A stretch of DNA of 64,000 bases, taken from contig NZ_JOAJ01000005.1 of the NCBI RefSeq assembly GCF_000720425.1, positions 248,001 through 312,000 of the forward strand, written 5' to 3'. This document shows, piece by piece, positions 8,608 through 18,102 of the stretch. This DNA is from Nocardia rhamnosiphila NBRC 108938 (GTDB lineage: Bacteria > Actinomycetota > Actinomycetes > Mycobacteriales > Mycobacteriaceae). Numbering within the stretch: the stretch's first letter is position 1; the number at the start of each line of letters is the position of its first letter. The position numbers and the translations under genes were made by a program. The notes under the pieces were generated by a model that was not told the origin of the DNA, ran no database searches, and saw nothing but the letters and a program-made list of their open reading frames with translations.

Positions 8608-10320
8608 TCATTCACCCGCCACCCGGTCGGAGACCGCCCAGAAGTCGGCGTAGCGACCGCCCCGGCGCAGCAGTTCCTCATGGGTTCCCTCCTCCACGAT
8701 CCGCCCCTTGTCCAGGAACACGATCCGATCCGCCCGCCGGACCGTGTTCAGCCGATGGGCCACCATCACGACTGTCCGTCCCGCCACGAGCCGCTCGATA
8801 CCCTCGTGCACGGCTGCCTCGTTCACCGGATCCAATGCGGAGGTCACCTCGTCGAGCAGGACGATCGGCGCGTCCTTCAACAGAGCTCGCGCGATCGACA
8901 CCCGCTGTCGTTCGCCACCGGAGAGCAGGCCGCCCCCTTCACCCACCGCGGCCGACCAGCCACCGGGCAGCCGTTCGATCACCTCGTCCAACCGGGCCGC
9001 CTCGGCCGCCGCCCGGACCTCGGCCGCGGTGGCATCGGGCCGGCCGAGCCGGACATTGTCCTCGATCGTGCCGTCGAAGAGGTGCACATCCTGGAAGACG
9101 ATGGCGAACTGCGCCATGGCGACCGCGGGTTCGAGGTCGCGCACGTCGACACCGCCGACCCGCACCGCTCCGGCGTCCACATCGTGGAATCGTGCGATGA
9201 GCTGCAATACCGTGCTCTTACCCGCACCCGAGGGGCCGACGACGGCGAGCCGCTGCCCCTCCGGCACCGACAGCGACAGCTCGTCGATCACGGTCCCTTG
9301 CCCGTGCCCGAAAACCACGGATTCGAACTCCAGGCCGTGACCGGCCGGCGGGATCGGTTCGGCGGCTTCCGGCAGTGGTTCGGTGCGCAGTAGCTCGTCC
9401 AGTCCCGTCAGCACTGAACGCGCACTGCGCAACCGGCCGCCGATCTCCGAGAGCGAGAGCAGGGGATCGGCGCAGCGCGCGGCCAGCACCAGAATCGTCA
9501 GCAGTTCCGCGGCACCGATATCGCCGCCGAGGGCCAGGTAGGCGCCGAGTGCGAGCAGGGCGGTGAACATCGCCTGGACGGTCAGCGCGGTGCCCACCGC
9601 GCCGGACAGTGCCGCCAGGGTGGAACGACGGCTCGCGCGCTCGATGCCGCGCAGCGCGTCGTCGAGCAGCCCGAAGCGTTCCCCGCTCCGCCCGCCGGCC
9701 CGTAGCACCGGCTGGGCCTGCAGATATTCGACAACTCGGGCGGTGGCTTCTTGGTCCCGGCGGTGGCGTTCCTCGTCGGTGGCCGTCGCGGCACGTCCCG
9801 CCCGCAGCTGGACCGCCGCCACGACCGGTGCGGCCGCCAGTGCGGCGAGGCCCATCCGCCAATCGAAGGCGAGCATCACCGCCACGATCGTCAGCGGGGT
9901 CACCCAGGCGGAGATGAACGGTGCGAGCAGATGCGCGATCACTCCCATCGCGTCCAGTACGCCGCGACCGGCCAGTACCGAGACGTGCCCGACCCGGCCT
10001 GTGCCGTACCAGCCGAGCGGTAACCGGGCCAGATGATCGCCGAGCCGGTGGTACAGGCCCAGCAGCAGGGCGGTGCCGACCCGGAAACCGCGCAGATCGC
10101 TGAGATAGCGCAGCACACCGTAGAACACGACGGTGACGGCGAACGCGATCAGCCAGGGCCGCGCATCCGCGGGTGTGCTCCCGAACAGGGAGCGGAGCAC
10201 GGGGACGAGCAGGGCGTAGGAGAAACCTTCGGCGACCGCGGTCACCGTCATCAGGGCCACGGTGCGACGCACCGGCCGGGCGTATTCGGGTCCCAGCACT
10301 CGTAACAGCATCCGGATCAT
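8608..10320 (-). CDS. ABC exporter-fold transporter half (membrane domain + ATPase), IrtB/YbtQ-like
   Basis: A 570-aa fused transmembrane-ATPase half-transporter. The first ~310 residues have six hydrophobic helices; the nucleotide-binding domain has Walker A GPSGAGKST, Q-loop VFQD, signature LSGGERQR, Walker B IVLLDEVTSALD and an H-loop MVAHRL. Its ATG overlaps the stop of the upstream half-transporter by 4 bp, so the two are co-translated as a heterodimer. Exporter-fold pairs of this type include the siderophore importers IrtAB and YbtPQ as well as drug exporters. No siderophore-interacting domain or siderophore gene is nearby, so the substrate is open. Confidence 0.85.
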   Translation of the reverse strand: MIRMLLRVLGPEYARPVRRTVALMTVTAVAEGFSYALLVPVLRSLFGSTPADARPWLIAFAVTVVFYGVLRYLSDLRGFRVGTALLLGLYHRLGDHLARLPLGWYGTGRVGHVSVLAGRGVLDAMGVIAHLLAPFISAWVTPLTIVAVMLAFDWRMGLAALAAAPVVAAVQLRAGRAATATDEERHRRDQEATARVVEYLQAQPVLRAGGRSGERFGLLDDALRGIERASRRSTLAALSGAVGTALTVQAMFTALLALGAYLALGGDIGAAELLTILVLAARCADPLLSLSEIGGRLRSARSVLTGLDELLRTEPLPEAAEPIPPAGHGLEFESVVFGHGQGTVIDELSLSVPEGQRLAVVGPSGAGKSTVLQLIARFHDVDAGAVRVGGVDVRDLEPAVAMAQFAIVFQDVHLFDGTIEDNVRLGRPDATAAEVRAAAEAARLDEVIERLPGGWSAAVGEGGGLLSGGERQRVSIARALLKDAPIVLLDEVTSALDPVNEAAVHEGIERLVAGRTVVMVAHRLNTVRRADRIVFLDKGRIVEEGTHEELLRRGGRYADFWAVSDRVAGE

Positions 10321-12143
10321 CGGGAATCTCCTCGCGGCAGGTCACCGAGGGTGACACTCTCGTCGGACAGGGGGTGCCGGGACCGCTGGTACGCGGCGAA
10401 CTTCCTACCCCGGGCCAGTAGTTCGGCGGGACTGCCGCGCTCCACGATCGTCCCGTTCTCCAGCAGGACGACGGTGTCGGCATCGGCGAGGGTCTCCGGG
10501 CGATGGGCGATGACCAGAACCGTGCGCTCGCCGGGCCGGGCCGCCAGCGCGGCGCGCACGGCCTGTTCGGTCCGCGGGTCGGCGAAGGCGGTCGCCTCGT
10601 CGAGCACGAGAACCGGGGTATCCGCCAGCAGCGCCCGGGCCAGCGCGATCCGCTGCGCCTCACCACCGGACAACCCCGCCTCGGCACCGAGGATCGTGTC
10701 GTACCCGTGTGGCAGTTCGAGGATGCGATCGTGAATGTTCGCCCACTGCGCGGCGCGGATCACGGCGTCGAGGTCGGCGTGCGGCACCGCGAGCGCGATA
10801 TTGTCCGCGACCGACGCGCGCAACAGGCGGACATCCTGGAAGACGAAGGAGATCGCCCGATAGAGGTCCGCGGCGGCCAGCTCACGCAGGTCGACCCCGC
10901 CCAGCGTGATCGCGCCGTGGGTCGGGTCGAAGAAACGCGGTAGCAGTTGTACCAGCGTGGATTTCCCGCTGCCCGACGGCCCGGCCAGCGCGGTGACCGT
11001 ACCCGGTTCCAACACCAGGTCGATATCGCGCAGCACTTCCCCGCCGGGCTCGTAGCCGAAGTGGACCCCGCGCAGCTCCACTCGGTGACCGGCCGGTGGG
11101 CGCGGCCGCGCGGGCTGCGGAAGCGCCGGCTGCGCGAGCACCTCCCGGATCCGGGTGACCGCGCGCCGGGCCGCCTGCACATCGTCGAAGCCGTGCCCCA
11201 GGGCCGCGACCGGGGCGGTCAACCCCAGCCCCAGCAGTAGGAACGGCAACAGGTCCGCCGGAGCGAGGCCACCGGAGGTGATCAGCGCGGCGCCGCCGGT
11301 CAGGACGACCGCCAGCACGAACGGCGGGGACAGCGCCAATTGCATCCCCGCCGCGAGCACCGACATCCCGCGCACCCAGCGCAGGAATACCGCGACGAAC
11401 GCCTCTGCCGCCACCAGGAATTCGCGGTGCGCGCGTTCGGTCCCGCCGAATGCCTTCACCACCGCGATACCCTGGACGAATTCGACCACGGAGTTGGAGA
11501 TCCGGCCCATGGCCGCGTCGAACTCCTCCTGTTCGCGCAGCCGCGCCGGGGTCATCATGAGCGGGACCACCGCCACCGCCAGCAGCACCGGGATCAGGGT
11601 GATCAGCGTGAGCCGCCAATCGACGGTGCACAGATAGACCAGCGATACCAGCGGCACGACGAACGCGGCGACGAGTTCACCGGGCGTATGGGCGATGAAC
11701 GGATGGACGGCGGCCACATCCTCGCCCACCACCTTCGCGAGTTCGCCGGTGCGGCGGCGGGAGAACCAGCCGATCGGCACCCGGCTCAGCCGCAGGGCCA
11801 GCTGCCGTCGCAGGGCCAGTTGGACCCGGCCGTCCAGCAGATGCCCGATTCCGGCGGCTGCCGCCGAGCAGAGCAGCCGCACGAGCAGGCCGCCCGCGCC
11901 CGCGATCACCACGAACCGCACGTGTTCGTGATCGACCGGCCCGGGCGACAACAGGGTCCGCCCCAGTTCCACGACCGCCAGCAGCGGCGCCAGACCGGCC
12001 ACCGCGCCGACGATGTGGAGCACCACCACGGTCACGAAACTTCGCAGATAGGGCCGGAGCAGCGGCACTGTGGCGCGCTCCGGGGCCGACACGGGGCCCG
12101 GTGCGCGGTCTTCACCGACCGCCGCGGCCGCTGTGGTGGTCAT
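10317..12143 (-). CDS. ABC exporter-fold transporter half (membrane domain + ATPase), IrtA/YbtP-like without SIP domain
   Basis: A 608-aa half-transporter starting at ATG 12143; an in-frame ATG 12188 would add 15 residues. It has six membrane helices followed by an ATPase with Walker A GPSGSGKST, Q-loop VFQD, signature LSGGEAQR and Walker B VLVLDEATAFADP. The D-loop is AFAD rather than SALD, an asymmetry often seen in heterodimeric ABC pairs. It lacks the N-terminal flavin-binding domain of mycobacterial IrtA. The gene is first of a two-gene operon with the 8608-10320 gene. Confidence 0.85.
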   Translation of the reverse strand: MTTTAAAAVGEDRAPGPVSAPERATVPLLRPYLRSFVTVVVLHIVGAVAGLAPLLAVVELGRTLLSPGPVDHEHVRFVVIAGAGGLLVRLLCSAAAAGIGHLLDGRVQLALRRQLALRLSRVPIGWFSRRRTGELAKVVGEDVAAVHPFIAHTPGELVAAFVVPLVSLVYLCTVDWRLTLITLIPVLLAVAVVPLMMTPARLREQEEFDAAMGRISNSVVEFVQGIAVVKAFGGTERAHREFLVAAEAFVAVFLRWVRGMSVLAAGMQLALSPPFVLAVVLTGGAALITSGGLAPADLLPFLLLGLGLTAPVAALGHGFDDVQAARRAVTRIREVLAQPALPQPARPRPPAGHRVELRGVHFGYEPGGEVLRDIDLVLEPGTVTALAGPSGSGKSTLVQLLPRFFDPTHGAITLGGVDLRELAAADLYRAISFVFQDVRLLRASVADNIALAVPHADLDAVIRAAQWANIHDRILELPHGYDTILGAEAGLSGGEAQRIALARALLADTPVLVLDEATAFADPRTEQAVRAALAARPGERTVLVIAHRPETLADADTVVLLENGTIVERGSPAELLARGRKFAAYQRSRHPLSDESVTLGDLPRGDSR

Positions 12144-12419
12144 CGTCGCGTACCGATCGGCCGCACCGGCACCGTGCGCGTATGGCAACCGTGCCGTGAT
12201 CCGGTGTCCTCCGAGCGGACCGGCCTGCTCCGCGGTGGACGAACACTGCCGCTGACGTCGTACATGGCTCTCCTGCTGTGCAGTCGGGTGGCGTGGTCGC
12301 CACCCGTCCGGTGATCCGGGAACGGGTCGTTTCCGGATACGGATGCCAGCATCGCCGCGGCGGGCAGGGATGTATTGGACGAATGTTCCGGCCGGGCGGG
12401 GCTGGATACCGCAACGCGG

Positions 12420-12444
12420 CGGGCCGTCCCTACGGGAAGGCCCG
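12420..12444 (-). terminator. Hairpin after the DUF4097 gene
   Basis: CGGGCC and GGCCCG enclose a further TCCC/GGGA pairing with a short loop, 33 bp downstream of the stop at 12477. It probably ends the ferredoxin-P450-DUF4097 transcript and separates it from the ABC pair. Confidence 0.5.
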
Positions 12445-12476
12445 CCTGTATTACTCGTTGTGCACGTGCCGGATGT

Positions 12477-13121
12477 TCAGACGACGCTCGCGTGCCGGAC
12501 GATGATGTCGCCGTAGGAATTGTGTGCATACACCCGCACGATGTTCCGGTGGCTCTCGGCCGGGTCGACCGGTTCCATCCGGTTCTGCACCGTGCCGTGC
12601 CGGGCGCCCGCCTCCAGCCGGGCCGCGCTGCCCGGGCCGATACCCACTTCGAGTTCGCCCATGGATGTCTCCAACCGCAGTTCCCCGCGTACTGCCTCGA
12701 CGATGCGGATATTGCCCTTGGCGGTTTTCGCGGTCACCGAATCGGTCGGGCGCTCGACGACGATATCGCCGGCGGCCACCTCCAGATCGCACCGGCCGAG
12801 TTCGCCGGTGCCCACCAGCCGTCCCACCGCGGCGGTGCCCTTCCACCGGGAGCCGGTGGGCACCTCGATGGTCACCACGATCGACGGATTGCCGCCGAAC
12901 GGGGTGTAGGTCCGCCAATCCCGCGGTGTGATCACGCTCAGGGCACCGGCCGTGAAATCGACCCGGGTCTGTTCGGCGGCGCGGATATCGCCCTTCTTGG
13001 ACTCGTCGGCCGGCCTTACCGTGACCACGGTGTCGGTGCGGTCGGCGGCGGTGACGGTGACTTCGCCGGAGAGTACTTCGACGGTGACGGCGATCGGTTC
13101 CGGCGTCTCGAATGTCGGCAT
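12477..13121 (-). CDS. DUF4097-family beta-strand-repeat protein
   Basis: A 214-aa protein with a GAGGAG site before the ATG at 13121. The sequence is a run of short alternating beta strands (ITVEVLSGEVTVTA near the N terminus, GDIVVERPTDSVTAKTAKGN in the middle, SYGDIIVRH at the end), the pattern of DUF4097 putative adhesin-like beta-helix proteins, which are common in actinomycetes and of unknown function. No signal peptide is seen. It lies 72 bp downstream of the P450 gene on the same strand and may share its promoter. Confidence 0.7.
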   Translation of the reverse strand: MPTFETPEPIAVTVEVLSGEVTVTAADRTDTVVTVRPADESKKGDIRAAEQTRVDFTAGALSVITPRDWRTYTPFGGNPSIVVTIEVPTGSRWKGTAAVGRLVGTGELGRCDLEVAAGDIVVERPTDSVTAKTAKGNIRIVEAVRGELRLETSMGELEVGIGPGSAARLEAGARHGTVQNRMEPVDPAESHRNIVRVYAHNSYGDIIVRHASVV

Positions 13122-13193
13122 GGCTGTGCTCCTCTGTGTGCGAAAGAGATAGGGGTCTGCCGATCGCGATCGGCGGGTGGTCTACCGGGCCGT

Positions 13194-14408
13194 TCAGGAC
13201 CAGGTGACCGGCAGTTCGTGGACGCCGTAGATGTTCATATCGGTCCGCAGCGGGACTTCTCCGGCCGGCACGGCGAGCCGCAGGGCCGGGAAGCGGCGCA
13301 ACAGTCCGGCGAAACCGGCGCGCATCTCCACCCGGGCCAATTGCTGGCCCAGGCACTGGTGGACGCCGTGCCCGAAGGACACGTGCCCGCGGGCCCTGCG
13401 GTGGATATCGAGGGTGTCCGGGTTGTCGAAACGCCGGGGATCGTGGTTGGCGGCCAGCAGCGAGACCACCACGGTCGATCCCGCGGGGATGGTCTCCCCG
13501 CCGAGTTCGAGATCCTCGGTGGCGTAGCGGTAGAAGATATCGGCGACCGACAGGTAGCGCATGAGTTCCTCGACCGCGTCCGGCATCAGGTCCGGGTCGG
13601 CGCGCAACTCGGCCAGCTGCTCCGGGTTCTCCAGCAGCGCGAAGGTGCCCAGCGCCAGCATGTTCGCGGTGGTCTCGTGGCCGGCGAGCAGCAGCAGGAA
13701 GGAGATGCCGGTCAGTTCCTCGATGGAGAGGTCCTCGTCGCGGGCGAGGTCGGACAGGATGTCCTCACCGGGCTCGGCGCGTTTGGCCGTGACCAGTTCG
13801 GCCAGGTAGCCCATCATCGCGCCGTAGGCACCCATCTTCTCCTCCAGCGGCTGGTCCCGGAGCAGGAATTTGGCGGAGTTGGTCTGGAAGGTCTCCCGGT
13901 CGGCGTAGGGGACGCCGAGCAGTTCGCAGATCACCAGTGAGGGCACCGGCAGCGCGAAGGCCCGCACCAGATCGACCGGCGGGGTCAGGTTCGCCATCTC
14001 GTCGAGTTGCCGCTCGACGACCTCGGCGATGTGCTCTTCGAGCTGTTTCATGCGCCGGACGGTGAAAGCGCCGATGAGCTTGCGCCGCAGCCGGGTGTGG
14101 TCCGGCGGGTCCATGGCGATGAACAGACCCGGGATCTGCGGGGACGGTTCGGTCTGGGCGGGCATATCGGGAGTCGCGTCCAACGCGTGCACAATGCCGA
14201 TGTCCAGGCGGGAGCTGAAGCGGGTATCGGCCAGCAGCGCGCGGACCTCCTCGTATCCGGTGACCAGCCAGCCGGCGTGTCCGTCGGGGAAGAGCAGCGG
14301 GCTCACCGGGCGCGCCTCGCGCAGCCGGGTGATCTCGCGCGGCGGGTCGAAGGGGCCGGCATCGCGTTCGGTGGGGAGGCCGTGCGGGACGGAGGCGGTG
14401 TCGCTCAT
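13194..14408 (-). CDS. Cytochrome P450 (CYP105/107-like class I)
   Basis: The ATG at 14408 with an upstream AGGAAA gives 404 aa; the longer open frame upstream is non-coding. Motifs in order: I-helix LLLLAGHETTAN, the K-helix EELMRYL (ExxR variant region), and the heme-binding FGHGVHQCLGQ with the axial Cys at about residue 352. Soluble bacterial class I P450s of this kind take electrons from a small ferredoxin, and such a gene lies directly upstream. Location in a SARP-linked cluster with a DrrAB-like exporter points to oxidation or tailoring of a hydrophobic small molecule; the substrate is unknown. Confidence 0.9.
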   Translation of the reverse strand: MSDTASVPHGLPTERDAGPFDPPREITRLREARPVSPLLFPDGHAGWLVTGYEEVRALLADTRFSSRLDIGIVHALDATPDMPAQTEPSPQIPGLFIAMDPPDHTRLRRKLIGAFTVRRMKQLEEHIAEVVERQLDEMANLTPPVDLVRAFALPVPSLVICELLGVPYADRETFQTNSAKFLLRDQPLEEKMGAYGAMMGYLAELVTAKRAEPGEDILSDLARDEDLSIEELTGISFLLLLAGHETTANMLALGTFALLENPEQLAELRADPDLMPDAVEELMRYLSVADIFYRYATEDLELGGETIPAGSTVVVSLLAANHDPRRFDNPDTLDIHRRARGHVSFGHGVHQCLGQQLARVEMRAGFAGLLRRFPALRLAVPAGEVPLRTDMNIYGVHELPVTWS

Positions 14409-14509
14409 CGTATTTCCTGTCGTTTCGAGGTCCCGTACGGCCGGGACACGGGGTGGTCGGTGGTGCTTCGAGGCGGGGCGGGACTTGATTCGTGTCCTTC
14501 CGTCTCCGG

Positions 14510-14743
14510 TCAGTCGCCGCTCCGGCGGTCCGGTTCCGGTGCGGGCGCCCGGCCGAGAAGGGTGATCGCCGCCGCGGGGCAGTTGTGGGCGGCCTCGCGG
14601 GCGGCCGGATGGCGCGCGGCCTCGGTCGCGGTGGCCAGAAGCAGCACCCGGCCGTCCGCCTCGTCCTGGTCGAACAACTCCGGAGCGAGCAGTGCGCACA
14701 TACCGGCGCCGATGCAGCGTTCCCGGTCGACCACGAGTTCCAT
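14510..14743 (-). CDS. [3Fe-4S] ferredoxin, P450 redox partner
   Basis: A 77-aa ferredoxin with the three-cysteine pattern CIGAGMC and a later NCPAAAI, as in P450-linked 3Fe-4S ferredoxins. ATG 14743 has a strong GGGAGG site. An in-frame ATG at 14809 lies exactly where the leaderless-like start of the DrrA gene lies relative to the same promoter module, and would add 22 residues; the shorter form fits the family better. It is the first gene of the ferredoxin-P450 operon, 101 bp before the P450 start, and the SARP-type repeats at 14832-14880 lie upstream. Confidence 0.85.
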   Translation of the reverse strand: MELVVDRERCIGAGMCALLAPELFDQDEADGRVLLLATATEAARHPAAREAAHNCPAAAITLLGRAPAPEPDRRSGD

Positions 14744-14831
14744 GGGTGCTCCCTCCCGCCGGGTGACCGGGCTGTCCGGGCCGGTGGTCGCTCTTGCCGA
14801 TCTGGTCATGGGAGAACTGTCGCCGGGTCCG

Positions 14832-14880
14832 CTGATACCGGCCTGATACCGCACTGACACGGCCCCTGATGCGGTGTTCG
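14832..14880 (-). promoter_or_regulatory. SARP-type heptamer array upstream of ferredoxin-P450
   Basis: On the + strand CTGATAC (14832), CTGATAC (14843), CTGACAC (14854) and CTGATGC (14866) are spaced 11, 11 and 12 bp, followed by GTGTTCG at 14874. SARP regulators bind direct heptamer repeats at about one helical turn. The same array with identical spacing is present before the DrrA gene (19812-19860). It sits between the divergent ferredoxin and SARP genes and so could control both. Confidence 0.7.
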
Positions 14881-14946
14881 TGCTGGTAGGAGGCGTGATA
14901 TTCACTCGCGGAAAGGCCGCGCGGCCCGCTGCGGCAGAATGGGCCG

Positions 14947-17900
14947 GTGCAGATCGCGTTGCTTGGACCGCTCGACATCCGAGCAGACGACGGGGGATCC
15001 ATCGAGGTACCGGGCGTCCGGCTACGGGCGCTGTTGATCGCCCTCGCACTGGAACCCGGTCGCGCGGTCCCGCGGTCCACGCTGGTCGACTGGATCTGGG
15101 GCGAGCAGCCGCCTGCCGACGCCGCGAACGCCCTGCAGGCGCTGGTCTCCCGGCTGCGCCGGCTGCTGCCGGACGGGTCGCTCGAGGGGCAGGCGGGTGG
15201 ATACCGGCTCACTGTGCGACCCGGCGCGGTCGACGCGGTGCGTTTCGAACAGCTCCTCGAAGCGGCCCGCGCCGGTGACGACGCGCAGCGGACCCGGCTG
15301 CTGCGTGAGGCCCTCGACCTGTGGCGCGGTGCGCCGATGCGGGATGTCGACGTGCGCGACAGCGAGGCCGTGGACGCGGTGATCACCCGGTTCGAGGGGC
15401 TGCGCCTGGCCGCCACCGAGGACCTGTACGAGTCGGAGATCCGCCTCGGCCGGGCCGCGGAGCAGGTGAGCGAGCTGACCGAGCTGGTGGCCCGGTATCC
15501 GGTGCGGGAGCGGCTCGTCGCCGCGCTGATGCGGGCGCTCGGTGCCGCGGGCCGTGGTTCCGAGGCGCTGGTGGTGTACCAGGACGCGCGGGAGGCCCTC
15601 GCCGACACGCTGGGGGTGGATCCCTCCCCGGAACTGTCCGCCCTGCATGTCGCGCTGTTGCGCGGCGAAGTGGGTGCGGAGAATGCCGAGCGCCGGACGA
15701 ACCTGCGGGCCGAACTCACCGGCTATATCGGCAAATACGCCGATATAGCCGCCGTGCGCGACCTCATCGCGAACCATCGGCTCACCACCCTGACCGGGCC
15801 CGGGGGTTCGGGGAAGACCCGGCTGGCACTCGAAACCGCGCAGACCCTGCTCGACGACCTACCCGACGGCGCCTGGCTGGTCGAACTGGCGTCCGTCGAC
15901 GCGAACGGGGATGTGGCGCAGTCGGCGATCGCCGCGCTCGGTCTGCGTGACGCGCTGCTCGGCGGAGCGCCGAACGCCGAACCGATCGAGCGGTTCGTGG
16001 CCGCGATCCGCGACCGCGAAACACTGGTGATCCTGGACAACTGCGAGCACGTCATCGACGCGGTAGCGGTGTTCGCCCACCGGGTTCTCGGCGAGTGCCG
16101 CGGGCTGCGCATCCTGGCCACCAGCCGGGAACCGCTCGGCATCACCGGCGAGGCACTGTGGCAGGTCGAGCCGCTGGCGCTACCCGCCGAGCACGCGGAC
16201 CCGGGCGAGATCGAAGCGTCCCCGGCGGTGCAACTGCTGCGGGACCGTGCCGGAGCGGTGCGCAAGGATCTCGCCGCCGACGCCCGCGCGCTGGCGACCA
16301 TGGCCCGCGTCTGCCGTGCGCTCGACGGGATACCGCTGGCGATCGAACTGGCCGCGGCCAGGCTGCGCACCATGTCCCTCGAACAGCTCGCCGACCGCCT
16401 CGACGACCGGTTCCGCCTGCTCACCGGTGGCAGCCGCACCGCGATCCCGCAGCACCGGACGCTGCGCGCGGTGGTCGACTGGAGCTGGGAGTTGCTCACC
16501 GACGCGGAACGGACGGTGTTGCGCAGGCTCGCGGTATTCGCCGGCGGCGCGAGTCTGGCGGCGGCGGAACAGGTGTGCGCGGACACCGGGGACGGCCGGA
16601 ACGCGGGGGTCGAGCAGTGGGAGGTGCTCGAACTCCTGACCGCGCTGACCGAGAAATCGCTGCTGCTCACCGCGGCCGAGTCCGAACCGCGCTATCGGAT
16701 GCTCGATACGATCCGGCAGTATGCCCGCGACCGGCTGGAGGAGTCGGAGGAGGCGGACGCGGCGCGCCGCGCGCATCTCGCGTATTTCACCGGACTCGCC
16801 GCCACCGCGGAACCGCACCTGCGCCGCGGCGAACAGCTGGAGTGGCTGGCGGCGCTGGGGGCCGAGCACGACAATATCGCGGTCGCGATGCGGGGCGCGC
16901 TCGCGGCCGGTGACGCCGCGGGGGCGCTGCGGCTTGCCGCGGCGGCCGGGTGGTACTGGTGGCTCGGCGGGTACAAGGCCGAGGGCCTGGAGTTCGTCTC
17001 CGCGGTCGCGGACGCGCCCGCCGAGGTGGACGACGGGACCCGGGCCATGGTGTACGCGCTGGTCGTGCATTTCCTGAGTTCCGGACGCAATGACGCGAAT
17101 CAGCTGGGGGAATGGATCCGTAAGGCGTACGAGGTGAGCCGGCGTGTCCGTGCCGGTCATCCCGCCCTGGCGTTCATTTCCGCGCTGGAACGGATGCTGC
17201 ACGGCCCGGAGGGGCTGCCCACCGCCTTCGAACCCCTGCTCACCGACGACGATCCCTGGGTGCGTGCCCTGGCCCGGTTGCAGATGGGCAAGATGCGGAT
17301 CGTGCTCGGGCAGGACGGGCCGGAAGTCGACGAATACCTCGCGGGGGCGCTGACCGAGTTCCGCGCCCTGGGCGAGCGCTGGGGGATGTCGTTCGCGCTG
17401 ACCGAACGGGCCAACCGATTCGCCACCCGCGGCGAGTTCACCGCCGCCTGCGAGCTCTTCGAACAGGCGGTCGCGGTGGTGACCGAGGTCGGCGCGACCG
17501 AGGACATCGTCGGCCTGCTGTCGCGGCAGGCCCAGTTGTACTGGCTCGCGGGTGAGACCGAGGCGAGCGCGGCCGCGATGGCCGAGGCCCAGCGCTGCGC
17601 GGATCGGGTCGCCTGGCCGGTGGCATTGGCCGAACTGGCCCTGGCGAAAGCGGAGCTGGCCCGGTGGGGCGGCGATACCGAGCAGGCCCTCGAACAGATC
17701 CGCGTCGCCACAGCGATATTGGGCAGCGAAGCGGAGATGCCGCAACTCGCCGCCGCGATCCACACCCTGCTCGGCTACCTCGCCACCGACCTCGACGAGG
17801 CCCGGGCGCATCACGCCACGGCCTTCCGGGCCGCCACCGAGGCGGGGCACGCGGTGCTGGTCGCCCAGGTGATCGTCGGGATCGCGGACCTGGCGCTGCG

Positions 17901-18102
17901 CGCGGACCGCGATATCGAGGCCGCGCGGCTGCTCGCGGTGAGCACCGCGGTCCACGGTGTGCCCGATCGTTCGCAACCGGACGCGGCCCGGATCGAGCGG
18001 ACGATACGAGACCGCCTCGGCGAAGCGGACTTCACCGAGGCGATGCGCGAGGGCGCGGAAGCGGACTGGCAGGAACTGGCCGCCGTCACGCTCGCTTGTT
18101 GA
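14947..18102 (+). CDS. AfsR-like SARP regulator (BTAD + NB-ARC ATPase + TPR-like)
   Basis: A 1051-aa regulator from GTG 14947. Residues ~1-95 form an OmpR-like winged DNA-binding domain (LLGPLDIRADDG near the start, ALQALVSRLRRLLP), ~100-245 the bacterial transcriptional activation domain, ~265-620 an NB-ARC-type ATPase with the P-loop GPGGSGKTRL and Walker B-like LVILDNCEHV, and the remainder helical TPR-like repeats. Proteins of this build switch on secondary-metabolite genes, often gated by ATP binding. It is divergent from the ferredoxin-P450 operon and its 3' end overlaps the convergent DrrB-like gene by 17 bp. The repeats at 14832 and 19812 are its likely targets. Confidence 0.85.
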   Translation: MQIALLGPLDIRADDGGSIEVPGVRLRALLIALALEPGRAVPRSTLVDWIWGEQPPADAANALQALVSRLRRLLPDGSLEGQAGGYRLTVRPGAVDAVRFEQLLEAARAGDDAQRTRLLREALDLWRGAPMRDVDVRDSEAVDAVITRFEGLRLAATEDLYESEIRLGRAAEQVSELTELVARYPVRERLVAALMRALGAAGRGSEALVVYQDAREALADTLGVDPSPELSALHVALLRGEVGAENAERRTNLRAELTGYIGKYADIAAVRDLIANHRLTTLTGPGGSGKTRLALETAQTLLDDLPDGAWLVELASVDANGDVAQSAIAALGLRDALLGGAPNAEPIERFVAAIRDRETLVILDNCEHVIDAVAVFAHRVLGECRGLRILATSREPLGITGEALWQVEPLALPAEHADPGEIEASPAVQLLRDRAGAVRKDLAADARALATMARVCRALDGIPLAIELAAARLRTMSLEQLADRLDDRFRLLTGGSRTAIPQHRTLRAVVDWSWELLTDAERTVLRRLAVFAGGASLAAAEQVCADTGDGRNAGVEQWEVLELLTALTEKSLLLTAAESEPRYRMLDTIRQYARDRLEESEEADAARRAHLAYFTGLAATAEPHLRRGEQLEWLAALGAEHDNIAVAMRGALAAGDAAGALRLAAAAGWYWWLGGYKAEGLEFVSAVADAPAEVDDGTRAMVYALVVHFLSSGRNDANQLGEWIRKAYEVSRRVRAGHPALAFISALERMLHGPEGLPTAFEPLLTDDDPWVRALARLQMGKMRIVLGQDGPEVDEYLAGALTEFRALGERWGMSFALTERANRFATRGEFTAACELFEQAVAVVTEVGATEDIVGLLSRQAQLYWLAGETEASAAAMAEAQRCADRVAWPVALAELALAKAELARWGGDTEQALEQIRVATAILGSEAEMPQLAAAIHTLLGYLATDLDEARAHHATAFRAATEAGHAVLVAQVIVGIADLALRADRDIEAARLLAVSTAVHGVPDRSQPDAARIERTIRDRLGEADFTEAMREGAEADWQELAAVTLAC

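Noticed and set aside
12144..12476. Iron box (IdeR) before the IrtAB/YbtPQ-like ABC pair
   Set aside because: No TTAGGTTAGGCT-like dyad was seen, so a siderophore role is not supported by regulation.
14409..15719. Upstream extension of the P450 reading frame
   Set aside because: The frame stays open but is antisense to the SARP gene and covers the ferredoxin in another frame; family length and ribosome binding site support ATG 14408.
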